Below are positions 37,469 through 45,473 of a DNA stretch of 62,482 nucleotides, piece after piece. The notes under the pieces are model-generated. The model was given only the letters and a program-made list of their open reading frames with translations. It did no database searches and was not told where the DNA came from. Source of the DNA: Maritimibacter sp. 55A14 (GTDB lineage Bacteria > Pseudomonadota > Alphaproteobacteria > Rhodobacterales > Rhodobacteraceae); the NCBI RefSeq assembly GCF_003122205.1, contig NZ_QEYE01000020.1, positions 1-62,482 on the forward strand. Direction: 5' to 3'. Both the position numbers and the translations under genes were made by a program. The first letter of the stretch is position 1, and the number at the start of each line of letters is the position of its first letter.

Positions 37469-38025
37469 TCGGCGTCGCGCTCACATCCGTTCGCCGGAAG
37501 TTCCGCGAGCTCGTGCGGCGCGACGACGGAGTTGCCACCTTCGAGTTCGTGCTGCTCTTCCCGCTCTTCGTGGGCGTGATGGTCTCGGGCGCGGAATCGG
37601 GCCTCCTGCTGACGCGCTACGCCATGCTCGAGCGGTCGCTCGACATGGCGGTGCGCACCATCCGGCTCTCCAGCGGAAACCCGGTGGACCCGGATGTCAT
37701 CCGCCAGGAGATATGCGACACCGCCACCGTGTTCGAGGACTGCATGAACAACCTCACGGTGGAGATGACGCGCGTCTACGACTCCACCACCGACACCTGG
37801 GCTTTCCCGGCCAACGGTGTGGTCTGCGTGGACCGCGACGAAAACGCCGAGCCGGTGGTGCAGTTCCAGCAAGGCGCGGCAAACGAGGTGATGTTTGTGC
37901 GTGCCTGCGTGGTGGTCGATCTGATCTTTCCCACGGCCTGGCTCGGCGGGTCGCTCGTCAAGGACCCGAACGGCAATTTCCAGGTCGTCGCCAAATCGGC
38001 CTTCGCCATCGAGCCGGACGTATAG
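37465..38025 (+). CDS. TadE-like minor pilin/pseudopilin
   Basis: This 186-residue protein has the TadE signature: RRDDGVATFEFVLLFPLFVGVMVSGAESGLLLTRYAMLERSLD in condensed form, with Gly-Val-Ala-Thr-Phe-Glu-Phe just before the hydrophobic helix, as in pseudopilins processed by TadV. The remainder is an extracytoplasmic domain with three Cys likely to form disulfides (EICDTATVFEDCMN, VVCVDRD). It overlaps the vWA gene by 4 bp and is followed by a related gene 17 bp later, forming a three-gene operon. Confidence 0.85.
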   Translation: MIGVALTSVRRKFRELVRRDDGVATFEFVLLFPLFVGVMVSGAESGLLLTRYAMLERSLDMAVRTIRLSSGNPVDPDVIRQEICDTATVFEDCMNNLTVEMTRVYDSTTDTWAFPANGVVCVDRDENAEPVVQFQQGAANEVMFVRACVVVDLIFPTAWLGGSLVKDPNGNFQVVAKSAFAIEPDV

Positions 38026-38042
38026 GAGCAAGGGAGACAGGC

Positions 38043-38687
38043 ATGTATCGAAAATCCCTGACATATCTGCGCTGGTTCGCATTTGAGACACGCGGCATCA
38101 TGGCCGTGGAAGCCGCGCTCATGATGCCGGTTCTGGCCTTTTTCTACATGGCCCTTTACACTTGGTTCGACGCGCAGAAAAACTATGGTCAGTCGCTGAA
38201 GGCCAGCTATACGGTCAGCGACATCATTGCGCGCCACCGCCAGGCGATGACGCCGGAATTCATCGACGGGCTCGACACCGCGCTCAACGCGCTCGACACC
38301 ACGCCGGGCGACCCCTGGCTGCGCGTCTCGCTGGTGACCTATAACAAGCAAAAGGCGCCGAATTATTTCGTGCTGTGGTCCTATGCGTCGGACGGCAACG
38401 ATCCGCTGACCCAGCAGCAGGTGGTCGACATGCAACCCGAAGAGATCCCGGCGATGAGCGACGACGACATCGTGCTGTTGACCGAAACCTTCATCACCTA
38501 CGAGCCGATCTTCAATCTCGGCTTCGATCTGGGCTACTGGAAGACGCCGGAATTCGGCAACCAGACCTGGGACATCAAGTTCGCCACGCGGCCGCGTTTC
38601 GTCAGCCAGATGGCCTGCCCGACCTGTCCCGGCGTCAACAATGACGGCAGTTTCGATCCCACGGTGGATATGGGCGACGAACACTGA
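38043..38687 (+). CDS. TadE/TadG-like protein
   Basis: This 214-residue protein repeats the pseudopilin-like start: basic MYRKSLTYLRWF, then ETRGIMAVEAALMMPVLAFFYMALYTWFDA, which has Glu-Ala at the usual place before the helix. The extracytoplasmic domain contains a Cys pair in MACPTCPGVNNDGSF near the C-terminus. GGAGCAAGGGAGA ahead of the start gives a good ribosome site. Last gene of the operon, followed by a terminator-like hairpin. Confidence 0.82.
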   Translation: MYRKSLTYLRWFAFETRGIMAVEAALMMPVLAFFYMALYTWFDAQKNYGQSLKASYTVSDIIARHRQAMTPEFIDGLDTALNALDTTPGDPWLRVSLVTYNKQKAPNYFVLWSYASDGNDPLTQQQVVDMQPEEIPAMSDDDIVLLTETFITYEPIFNLGFDLGYWKTPEFGNQTWDIKFATRPRFVSQMACPTCPGVNNDGSFDPTVDMGDEH

Positions 38688-38713
38688 CAGCGTGTTGACG
38701 CTTACGAACGGTC

Positions 38714-38741
38714 AAAGGCCCGCCCCGGTGGCGGGCCTTTT
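38714..38741 (+). terminator. Intrinsic terminator after the tad-type operon
   Basis: An 11-bp perfect inverted repeat AAAGGCCCGCC/GGCGGGCCTTT with a 5-nt loop ends in TTTT. It lies 27 bp after the last gene and can work in both directions, since the tRNA-His transcript runs toward it from the other side. Confidence 0.85.
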
Positions 38742-38800
38742 CACGTCCGGGCCAGGCGGCCGGGCGCCGTCGCCGGACGTCGAATTTCGGGAAGTGGAGG

Positions 38801-38877
38801 TGGTACCGCCTCCCCGGCTTGAACGGGGGACCTCTGGATCCACAATCCAGCGCTCTAACCAACTGAGCTAAGGCGGC
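38801..38877 (-). tRNA. tRNA-His (anticodon GTG), A73 and no encoded G-1
   Basis: The reverse strand gives acceptor GCCGCCT/AGGCGGT, D arm GCTC-AGTTGGTTA-GAGC, anticodon stem CTGGA/TCCAG with loop TTGTGGA, a 5-nt variable loop, T arm CCCCG/CGGGG and an encoded CCA (38801-38803). The discriminator is A and the base before G1 is T. Most tRNA-His have G-1 and C73; their loss is known from many alphaproteobacteria, where HisRS has adapted. Supports the taxonomic assignment. Confidence 0.95.
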
Positions 38878-38994
38878 ACGTGGAAGGCGATGTAGCGTCC
38901 GGCGCGCCGGAATGCAAGCGTTTCGGGCGCTCCGTGGCGCTTGAATCCGGGCGATATTCGCTGTACCGGACGGGCTGGAACAGGAGGCGCAATC

Positions 38995-39183
38995 ATGGGC
39001 ATCGACAAAGAGAGCGATATCGCCGCGAATCTGCAGATCGGCCCGACCACGCTGGGGATGGTGCGCCTCTATGTGGAGGCCGAGGGGCTGGAATTGCCGC
39101 TCGATTTCGACCCCGATGAGGCCGAGGAGATCGCCGAGGAACTGCGCGCCGCGGCAGCCAGCGCCCGCAAGCTGGCGAAGTAG
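38995..39183 (+). CDS. Small conserved hypothetical protein (DUF6324-like)
   Basis: This 62-residue protein is MGIDKESDIAANLQIGPTTL plus GMVRLYVEAEGLELPLDFDP and an acidic C-terminal helix EEIAEELRAAAASARKLAK. I recall a small Rhodobacteraceae family (DUF6324) with this layout; no function is known. CAGGAGG about 9 bases upstream gives a strong ribosome site and fixes the ATG. It follows tRNA-His on the opposite strand and is convergent with mmcB. Confidence 0.8.
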   Translation: MGIDKESDIAANLQIGPTTLGMVRLYVEAEGLELPLDFDPDEAEEIAEELRAAAASARKLAK

Positions 39184-39193
39184 CGCCCGCGCC

Positions 39194-39637
39194 TCAGACC
39201 GCCTGACCCGGTTTCGGGTCCGTGAAGCGTCGTAGCCTGTGCGCCGCGTCGCGCGCGAATTTCCGGATGAGCGCGCTGCGCCGGGCGCCCGGCAGGCGGC
39301 TCTCCGGTCCCATGCGCAGGATCTCGGCATCATAGGGATCGGCCAGGATCAGCCCGGTCTCCGGAGGCAGGAGCGTCTGCGGAAACTCCGCATCGACCGC
39401 CCAGAAAAACCGGTCGCAGAATTCCAGATAGCCCTGCCACTTGGCGTCCGACAGGTAGTCCGCGCGCGAGGACTTGCACTCGATCACCCAGATCTCGCCT
39501 TTCGGTCCCAACGCCATCACATCGACGCGAAGCCCCGGCGCGGGACAGAACTCCTCCAGCCCCTGGAAATCGAGGCTGCGCAGATGGCGGCAGGTACCGC
39601 GGGCCAGAAGCTGACCGGGCTGCGAGGGATCGGACAT
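39194..39637 (-). CDS. mmcB: MmcB-like DNA repair protein (PD-(D/E)XK fold)
   Basis: This 147-residue protein matches the MmcB (formerly DUF1052) family: RVDVMALGPKGEIWVIECKSS carries the Asp and Glu-x-Lys of a PD-(D/E)XK nuclease core, followed by DYLSDAKWQGYLEFCDRFFWAVD and ILADPYDAEILR. The family is linked to DNA repair and SOS control in Caulobacter relatives. I chose MSDPSQ (39637) over the ATG at 39655, because that upstream ATG lies inside a LexA box; the longer protein would add only MFQIAT. It is convergent with the DUF6324-like gene. Confidence 0.82.
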   Translation of the reverse strand: MSDPSQPGQLLARGTCRHLRSLDFQGLEEFCPAPGLRVDVMALGPKGEIWVIECKSSRADYLSDAKWQGYLEFCDRFFWAVDAEFPQTLLPPETGLILADPYDAEILRMGPESRLPGARRSALIRKFARDAAHRLRRFTDPKPGQAV

Positions 39638-39649
39638 GGTGGCAATCTG

Positions 39650-39664
39650 GAACATTCAGTGAAC
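39650..39664 (-). promoter_or_regulatory. LexA (SOS) box of the alphaproteobacterial type
   Basis: The reverse strand reads GTTC-7-GTTC, the direct-repeat operator recognised by alphaproteobacterial LexA. It lies 13 bases before the chosen mmcB start, where LexA would block transcription, and it overlaps the alternative ATG at 39655. Confidence 0.8.
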
Positions 39665-40020
39665 AGGCGCAAGGGCGCAGATTTGTGACCGGCCGCGGCG
39701 TCACGACACTTGCCAGCGCGCCCGGAGCGGCATAGCTGTGGCAATGGCGGGTTCTGCCCTTCCCGTGAAAGGTCCAATTCCAGTGGCCTTAATCCTTTCC
39801 GAGGGAGCTGGCTCTGTCGGGGCCGTGGCCTCGTTACCTGGCGCCCACCTGTGTATACAGGCTCTCGGGAATTCGTCACCTCCACGGTCGTGGTGGGCCC
39901 GCCGCACCGAGTGATAAACGAAACCGCGCGCCGCCCGGCCGCTCCGACCGCGCCGGGCGGCGTTCGCCTGTCGTGGGATCCTGTGTCCGGTGCGCGCAAA
40001 GCCTGTAAGACACGCCTGCA
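39665..40020. other. 356-bp gene-free region rich in hairpins; possible structured RNA
   Basis: No protein frame is credible. Several perfect short hairpins are packed here: GAAAGG/CCTTTC around 39771-39810, CGGGGCC/GGCCTCG (with one G-T) near 39817-39832, CCTGT-4-ACAGG near 39849-39862, CCACG-2-CGTGG near 39884-39895, and a 10-bp GC-rich repeat 39929-39938/39953-39962. A 6S-like or other noncoding RNA would look like this, but I could not fit it to a known consensus. Confidence 0.4.
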
Positions 40021-41283
40021 ATGCGCCCCAAGATTTTAACCACGATCCGCACCTACTCGCGCCCCCTCTTCCTGGCCGACCTGCTGGCCGGGCTGACCGT
40101 CGCGATGGTTGCCCTTCCGCTGAGTCTGGCCATCGCCATCGCCTCGGGTGCGCCGCCCCAGACCGGGCTCGTCACCGCAATCGTGGCGGGCTTCCTGATC
40201 TCGGCGCTGGGTGGCAGCCGGGTGCAGATCGGCGGCCCGACCGGCGCTTTCATTGTGGTCGTCTTCGGGGTGATCGCCGAACATGGCTATGACGGTCTGG
40301 TGCTGGCGACCTTCATGGCCGGCCTGCTGCTGCTGGCCGCCGGGGCGTTGCGGCTGGGCAACCTGGTGCGGCACGTACCGGAGGCAGTGGTCAACGGCTT
40401 CACCATCGGGATCGCGATCATCATTGGTGCCAGCCAGATCAAGGATCTGGCCGGCCTGAAGTTTGCCGCGCAGCCCGCCGACTTCCTGGAGACGCTTCCC
40501 GCGCTCTGGCATGCGCGCGGCACGCTGAATGTTCCGGCGCTTGCCGTGGGTCTGGCCACGATACTGCTGATCGTGGCTCTGCGCCGCGCCGCACCACGGC
40601 TGCCGGGGCTGATCCTGGCCGTCGCGCTGGGCTCCGCCGCGGTGGCGCTGCTGGCGCTGCCGGTGGATACGATCGCCAGCCGCTTCGGCGCGCTGCCTGA
40701 CCGGCTGCCGTGGCCGGCGCTGCCCGTCCTTTCGCTGGACCGGGTGCTGGAACTGTTGCCCTCGGCGCTGGTGATCGCCTTTCTGGCGGGCGTCGAGTCG
40801 CTTCTCTCGGCGATGGTGGCCGACCGGATGATCGGCGGTGCCTACCGCCCCAATGCCGAGGTGCTGGCCCAGGGCGCGGCCAATATCGGATCGAGCCTCT
40901 TCGGGGGGCTGCCGGCCACCGGCGCCATCGCGCGTACCGCCACCAATGTGCGCGCTGGCGGGCGCACGCCGGTTGCGGGGATGGTGCATGCGGTGGCGAT
41001 CCTTGCCGTGATGATGGCGGCCGCCCCGCTCGCGGGCCGCATGGCGATGCCGGCGCTGGCCGGGCTGCTGATGGTGACTGCCTGGAACATGAGCGAACCG
41101 CACAAGTGGCGGAGCTACATGGCCGAACGCGTCTCCGACAGGCTTCTGCTGCTGGTCACGCTGGTGCTGACGGTGCTGACCGACCTGACCGTCGCGATCG
41201 GGGTGGGGGTGGCGCTGGGTCTCGCGCTGCGCCTGCGGCGCCGCGAGGTGCCGCCGGCCAAGTGGCATACGCCCGAGCGCTAA
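40021..41283 (+). CDS. SulP/SLC26-type anion transporter lacking the STAS domain
   Basis: This 420-residue inner-membrane protein has the SulP core: RPLFLADLLAGLTVAMVALPLSLAIAIASGAPPQTGL in the first helices (GLTVAMVALPLSLA is the family hallmark), SRVQIGGPTGAFIVVV, and the VESLLSAMVADRMIGGAYRPNAEVLAQGAANIGSSLFGG stretch in helix 8. About 12-14 helices are expected. The family exchanges sulfate, bicarbonate or dicarboxylates. The usual C-terminal cytoplasmic STAS domain is missing and the chain stops after a basic tail, so regulation should differ. No strong ribosome site precedes the ATG. Confidence 0.88.
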   Translation: MRPKILTTIRTYSRPLFLADLLAGLTVAMVALPLSLAIAIASGAPPQTGLVTAIVAGFLISALGGSRVQIGGPTGAFIVVVFGVIAEHGYDGLVLATFMAGLLLLAAGALRLGNLVRHVPEAVVNGFTIGIAIIIGASQIKDLAGLKFAAQPADFLETLPALWHARGTLNVPALAVGLATILLIVALRRAAPRLPGLILAVALGSAAVALLALPVDTIASRFGALPDRLPWPALPVLSLDRVLELLPSALVIAFLAGVESLLSAMVADRMIGGAYRPNAEVLAQGAANIGSSLFGGLPATGAIARTATNVRAGGRTPVAGMVHAVAILAVMMAAAPLAGRMAMPALAGLLMVTAWNMSEPHKWRSYMAERVSDRLLLLVTLVLTVLTDLTVAIGVGVALGLALRLRRREVPPAKWHTPER

Positions 41284-41286
41284 GGC

Positions 41287-41919
41287 TCAGCGCAACTCGC
41301 GCTGCCCGCCGGGCACGGTGATCTGCGCGGTCAGCCGAAAGAGCGGGGCCTGGCGTACCTGGATACGCCGGTCGTCCATGTTCTGCATCAGCCAGTTGGA
41401 CAGGACCGGGGCCTGCGGCGTCTCGATCTGGAGTTGCCTGAGCCTTGCATGGAGATCGACCATCATGCCGGCGGGGTGGTCGATATCGGGCCATTCGATC
41501 AGCGTCGGGAAGGCGCCGTCCATCGGCAGGCTGCCATCGTCGCGGACCGCGATGCGCCAGCGCAGGTCGTCGCGCGACATCTCGATCGCGCGCCCCAGGT
41601 CGAGCGGCGCTGCGGCGATCGCGGCGTCCAGGTCGCCCACCCGCACGACCCAGGTCGCCAGCCGCGCCGGCCGTCGCTGGTCCAGCGCGAACCAGCGCGC
41701 CCGGCCCGGCGGCGGGGCGGCGGGGTCCGGCGCGATCACCTCCAGATATTCCGCGTCGCCCAGCGCCATCAGGTGGTTGTGGGTGGCCATCGCGGGATGC
41801 GCGCCGCCCTGCGGCAGCAGTAGCCCAAGCCCCGAATGGCAATGCGCGAGCCCCGCGGCCAGATCGGGCGCCGTCACGGCGAGATGGTCCAGCCTGACGG
41901 TGAAATGTCGGTTTTGCAT
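41287..41919 (-). CDS. VOC-superfamily (glyoxalase-like) protein
   Basis: This 210-residue protein begins FTVRLDHLAVTAPDLAAG with the typical His of a VOC metal site, followed by GLGLLLPQGGAHPAMATHNHLMALGDAEYLEVIAPDP, in which His and Glu (EYLEV) complete it. It matches the Glyoxalase_3-type group, enzymes or binding proteins without an assigned substrate. The start MQNRHF is chosen at the first VOC strand; upstream in-frame codons have no family similarity. It is convergent with the SulP gene. Confidence 0.82.
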   Translation of the reverse strand: MQNRHFTVRLDHLAVTAPDLAAGLAHCHSGLGLLLPQGGAHPAMATHNHLMALGDAEYLEVIAPDPAAPPPGRARWFALDQRRPARLATWVVRVGDLDAAIAAAPLDLGRAIEMSRDDLRWRIAVRDDGSLPMDGAFPTLIEWPDIDHPAGMMVDLHARLRQLQIETPQAPVLSNWLMQNMDDRRIQVRQAPLFRLTAQITVPGGQRELR

Positions 41920-41998
41920 GGCAAATGTCCGGGCCGAAGTGGCGAAGCTGTTGCCGGCAGTGTAGCAGGGTGCAGGGCTGCGCCAAAGGGAGGATGCG

Positions 41999-42562
41999 AT
42001 GGACGAGGTGGCGACTGACAAGCAGATGGCCCGCAAGGCCGCCTATGCCCGGCGAAAACCCGCTCATGGAACGGGGCTGGACGCGGCCGCACGGGAAAAC
42101 CTGCTGGCCCTGCTGCGTAGGCACCCGGCGCAGGTGATCGCCGGCTACATGAAAATCCGGACCGAGATCGACCCGCTGCCGGTGATGGCGGAGCTGGCCG
42201 CGGAGGGCCGCAGGCTCTGCGTGCCGGTGATCGTGGGGGAGGGGCTCCCGCTGGCCTTCCGCGAGTGGACACCGGGTTCCGCGTTGGTGGACGGCCCGTT
42301 CGGGGCGGTGGTGCCGGAGACTGGCGACTGGCTGGAGCCAGAGGCGCTGATCGTGCCGATGCTGGCCTTCGACCGGCGCGGCTTTCGCCTGGGCTATGGC
42401 GGCGGCTTCTACGACCGCACGCTGGAGCGGCTGCGCGCGGTGCGCGCCACGCTGGCGGTCGGTTTCGCCTATGGCGCGCAGGAAACCGCGGCGGTGCCGA
42501 CTGAGCCCACCGATGAGCGGCTCGACGCGGTGGTGACGGAGGACGGCGTGATCCGCTTCTGA
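41999..42562 (+). CDS. 5-formyltetrahydrofolate cyclo-ligase
   Basis: This 187-residue enzyme converts 5-formyl-THF to 5,10-methenyl-THF with ATP. The N-terminal basic ARKAAYARRKPAHG, VIAGYMKIRTEIDPLPVM (substrate), the VPMLAFDRRGFRLGYGGGFYDRTLERL block (phosphate loop GYGGGFYDR) and the end of the family fold are all present. GGGAGG 6 bases upstream fixes the start. It precedes the YmdB-type phosphodiesterase gene by 49 bp, a common pairing in alphaproteobacteria. Confidence 0.93.
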   Translation: MDEVATDKQMARKAAYARRKPAHGTGLDAAARENLLALLRRHPAQVIAGYMKIRTEIDPLPVMAELAAEGRRLCVPVIVGEGLPLAFREWTPGSALVDGPFGAVVPETGDWLEPEALIVPMLAFDRRGFRLGYGGGFYDRTLERLRAVRATLAVGFAYGAQETAAVPTEPTDERLDAVVTEDGVIRF

Positions 42563-42611
42563 TGCGCCACCGCGCTTGCCCGCCGCTGCCCGAGCGCATA
42601 GGGAAGACCGT

Positions 42612-43424
42612 ATGAGGATACTCTTTCTTGGCGATGTGATGGGGCGCGCGGGGCGCGCGGCCGTCACCGGGAACCTGCCGCAACTGCGGCGCGACTGGCG
42701 GCTGGATTTCGTCGTGGTCAACGGCGAGAACGCAACCGGCGGGGCGGGGCTTTCGCCGGCCCATGCGAAACTGCTGCTGGAGGCCGGGGCCGATTGCGTG
42801 ACGCTGGGCGATCACGCCTTCGACCAGAAGGACATGCTGCGCTTCGTCGAGGAGGAGCCACGCATCCTGCGCCCGCTCAACTTCGCCAAGGGCGCGCCGG
42901 GCAAGGGCGCGCGGGTATACGCCGCCACCGGCGGGCGCAAGGTGCTGGTGGCGCAGGCGCTGGGCCGGGTCTTCATGAAGCGGCCCTTCGACGATCCGTT
43001 CTCGGCGCTGGAGCCGGTGCTCAAGGCGCACCCGCCGGGCGGTGCTGTCCAGGCGGCGCTGGTGGACATCCATTGCGAGGCCACGTCGGAGAAGATGGCA
43101 ATGGGCCACTGGTGCGACGGGCGGGCGAGCTTGGTCGTGGGCACCCATACCCACGTACCGACCAGCGATGCGCAGATCCTGCCGGGCGGCACCGGTTACC
43201 TGACCGATGCGGGGATGTGCGGCGACTACAATTCGGTCATCGGCATGGACAAGGCCGAGCCGCTGCGCCGCTTCATCACCGGGATGGGGCGCGAACGCTT
43301 CACGCCTGCAATGGGCGAGGCCACGCTTTCGGGCGTCTATGTGGAAACCGACGACCGGACGGGGCGCGCAACCCGCATCGAGATGGTCCGGCAGGGTGGC
43401 CGGCTGCAGGAGGCCGGCGTGTGA
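42612..43424 (+). CDS. YmdB-family metallophosphoesterase
   Basis: This 270-residue enzyme of the TIGR00282 type has binuclear-metal motifs MRILFLGDVMGRAGR, VVNGENATGGAG, TLGDHAFDQKD, VDIHCEATSEK and VVGTHTHVPTSD. Bacterial YmdB hydrolyses 2',3'-cyclic nucleotides; the physiological role in alphaproteobacteria is not clear. Length and order of motifs are normal. It probably shares a transcript with the cyclo-ligase upstream. Confidence 0.9.
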   Translation: MRILFLGDVMGRAGRAAVTGNLPQLRRDWRLDFVVVNGENATGGAGLSPAHAKLLLEAGADCVTLGDHAFDQKDMLRFVEEEPRILRPLNFAKGAPGKGARVYAATGGRKVLVAQALGRVFMKRPFDDPFSALEPVLKAHPPGGAVQAALVDIHCEATSEKMAMGHWCDGRASLVVGTHTHVPTSDAQILPGGTGYLTDAGMCGDYNSVIGMDKAEPLRRFITGMGRERFTPAMGEATLSGVYVETDDRTGRATRIEMVRQGGRLQEAGV

Positions 43425-43660
43425 GCGCGCGGCTTGCGCCGGTCCCGCTCCTGACGGCGTTGGGCGCGGGCTCGGGCGTAACCGTGCTGCTGGCCAGGAT
43501 CGCTGGCGCGGGTGGCTATCTGCATCTCGGCACCATCCAGCGGCCGCTCGTGATCGGGGTGGTGCGCGCCGGGCTCCGGCTCGTGCAACCGCTGCCCAAA
43601 GAGGCGCTTGCGGCCCCCGTTGCCGTCGGTAAGGATGGCGCCGACAGGCAGGGGGTGTGA
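43421..43660 (+). CDS. Possible small hypothetical protein coupled to the phosphodiesterase gene
   Basis: A 79-codon frame starts with GTG overlapping the previous stop (GTGA) and ends 4 bp before the next transporter start, so it fills the gap exactly. The product (MSARLAPVPLLTALGAGSGV and on) is hydrophobic at the start and shows no family I know. The tight packing argues for a gene, the lack of recognisable features against it. Confidence 0.3.
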   Translation: MSARLAPVPLLTALGAGSGVTVLLARIAGAGGYLHLGTIQRPLVIGVVRAGLRLVQPLPKEALAAPVAVGKDGADRQGV

Positions 43661-43664
43661 CCCG

Positions 43665-45455
43665 ATGGCGGATTTTCTGGCGGCGATGCCGGGGATGGGG
43701 ATGGCCCATCCGGTAATCGCGATCCTGATCGTGCTGGGCATGTTCGCGATGTTCCTGCGCGAGGTCTACCCGGTCGAAGTCGTGGCGATGGCGGGCGCGG
43801 TCGTGATGCTGCTGACCGGCATTCTGCCCTTTGACGCCGCGCTCTCGGTCTTTGCCAACCCCGCACCCTGGACCATCGCGATGATGTTCATCGTGATGGG
43901 GGCGATGACGCGAACCGGCGCGCTCGACAGTTTCACCGCGATGACCCAGACCATGACCGAGAGGAACCCGGCGATGGGGCTGGGCATTCTTCTGGGCTTC
44001 GTGGTCGTGGCCTCGGCCTTCATGAACAACACGCCGGTCGTGGTTATGATGATCCCCGTCTTCGTGCGGCTGGCCAGCCGGCTGGGGCTTCCGGTCTCCA
44101 AGCTGCTGATCCCGCTGAGTTATGCGGCGATCCTGGGCGGCATGACGACGTTGATCGGCACCTCGACCAACCTGCTGGTGGACGGTGTGGCGCGCGAACA
44201 GGGGCTGGAGGCGTTCTCGATCTTCGAAGTCACGCCGCTGGCGCTGGTCCTGGTGGCCTGGGGGCTGATCTATCTGCGGGTCATCGGCCGCCGCCTGCTG
44301 CCCGCGCGCGATTCCATGGCCGATCTGCTATCGGACCGCAGCCGGATGAAATTCTTCACCGAGGTGGCGGTGCCCGAGGGGTCGGAACTGATTGACCAGC
44401 CCGTGCGTGACGTGGATCTCTTCAAGCGCGACGGCGTGCGGCTGATCGACGTGCTGCGCGGCGATGCCTCGTTGCGGCGCGACCTCGCCGCCGTCACCCT
44501 GGAGGCGGGCGACCGCGTGGTGCTGCGCACCGAAATGTCGGAACTTCTGGGCCTGCAACAGTCCAAGCAGCTGCGCATGGTCGACAAGCTCTCCTCGGTG
44601 CAGACCACGACGGTCGAGGCGCTGATCTCGCCGGGCTGCCGGATGATCGGCCGTTCGCTGGGTTCGCTGCGGCTGCGGCGGCGCTATGGCGTCTATCCGC
44701 TGGCGGTGCATCGGCGGAACCAGAATATCGGTCGCCAGCTCGACGACCTGGTGGTGCGGGTGGGGGACACGCTGCTCCTGGAAGGCACGCCCGAGGATAT
44801 CCGCCGCCTTTCCGCGGACATGGAGATGGTGGACATCTCCCAGCCCGCGGCGCGCGCCTACCGGCGCAGCCATGCGCCGCTGGTGGTGGGCGCGCTGGCC
44901 GCCATCGTCGGGCTGGCCGCCTTCGACGCGGCGCCGATCCTCTATCTCGCGGTGGTCGCGGTGGCGGCGTTGCTGCTGACGCGCTGCATCGACGCGGAGG
45001 AGGCGTTTTCGGTCGTGGACGGGCGGCTGATGGTGCTGATCTTCGCCATGCTCGCGGTCGGCGCGGGGCTGGAGGCCTCGGGCGCGCTGCGGATGATCGT
45101 GGACGCGGTCAGCCCGCATCTGTTGGGCCTGCCGCCCTTCCTGCTGATATGGGCGGTCTATCTGCTAACTTCGGTGCTGACGGAACTGGTGACCAACAAC
45201 GCCGTGGCCGTGGTGCTGACGCCGCTTGCCATCGGCCTGGCGCATGCGCTGGGCGTCGAGCCGCGTGCATTGGTCGTGGCGGTGATGCTGGCCGCCTCGA
45301 CAAGCTTCGCCACCCCCATCGGCTATCAGACCAACACGCTGGTCTACGGTCCCGGTGGCTACCGGTTCACGGATTTCCTGAAGATCGGGGTGCCGCTCAA
45401 CCTGTCGATGGGCCTTCTGGCGAGCCTGCTGGTGCCGGTCTTCTGGCCTTTGTGA
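43665..45455 (+). CDS. SLC13/DASS-family permease with two TrkA-C domains
   Basis: The 596 residues hold two membrane halves around a cytoplasmic insert. The first half has ASAFMNNTPVVVMMIPV and GGMTTLIGTSTNLLVDG (Asn-Thr and Gly-Thr-Ser-Thr-Asn substrate loops); the insert (about 220-400) carries two RCK/TrkA-C-like domains (FFTEVAVPEGSELID and TTVEALISPGCRMIG...VGDTLLLEGTPEDI); the second half repeats TELVTNNAVAVVLTPLAIG and ASTSFATPIGYQTNTLVYGPGGYRF. Such proteins carry sulfate or dicarboxylates with Na+. Another member, 592 residues, is encoded 0.5 kb away tail-to-tail. Confidence 0.9.
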   Translation: MADFLAAMPGMGMAHPVIAILIVLGMFAMFLREVYPVEVVAMAGAVVMLLTGILPFDAALSVFANPAPWTIAMMFIVMGAMTRTGALDSFTAMTQTMTERNPAMGLGILLGFVVVASAFMNNTPVVVMMIPVFVRLASRLGLPVSKLLIPLSYAAILGGMTTLIGTSTNLLVDGVAREQGLEAFSIFEVTPLALVLVAWGLIYLRVIGRRLLPARDSMADLLSDRSRMKFFTEVAVPEGSELIDQPVRDVDLFKRDGVRLIDVLRGDASLRRDLAAVTLEAGDRVVLRTEMSELLGLQQSKQLRMVDKLSSVQTTTVEALISPGCRMIGRSLGSLRLRRRYGVYPLAVHRRNQNIGRQLDDLVVRVGDTLLLEGTPEDIRRLSADMEMVDISQPAARAYRRSHAPLVVGALAAIVGLAAFDAAPILYLAVVAVAALLLTRCIDAEEAFSVVDGRLMVLIFAMLAVGAGLEASGALRMIVDAVSPHLLGLPPFLLIWAVYLLTSVLTELVTNNAVAVVLTPLAIGLAHALGVEPRALVVAVMLAASTSFATPIGYQTNTLVYGPGGYRFTDFLKIGVPLNLSMGLLASLLVPVFWPL

Positions 45456-45473
45456 CGGGGCGGGAACGCGGGG

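Noticed and set aside
39638-39655. Upstream ATG start for mmcB
   Set aside because: The codon lies inside the LexA box and would place the operator in the coding region; the next ATG is preferred.
39929-39962. Rho-independent terminator before the SulP gene
   Set aside because: A perfect 10-bp inverted repeat exists but there is no T-run after it on either strand.
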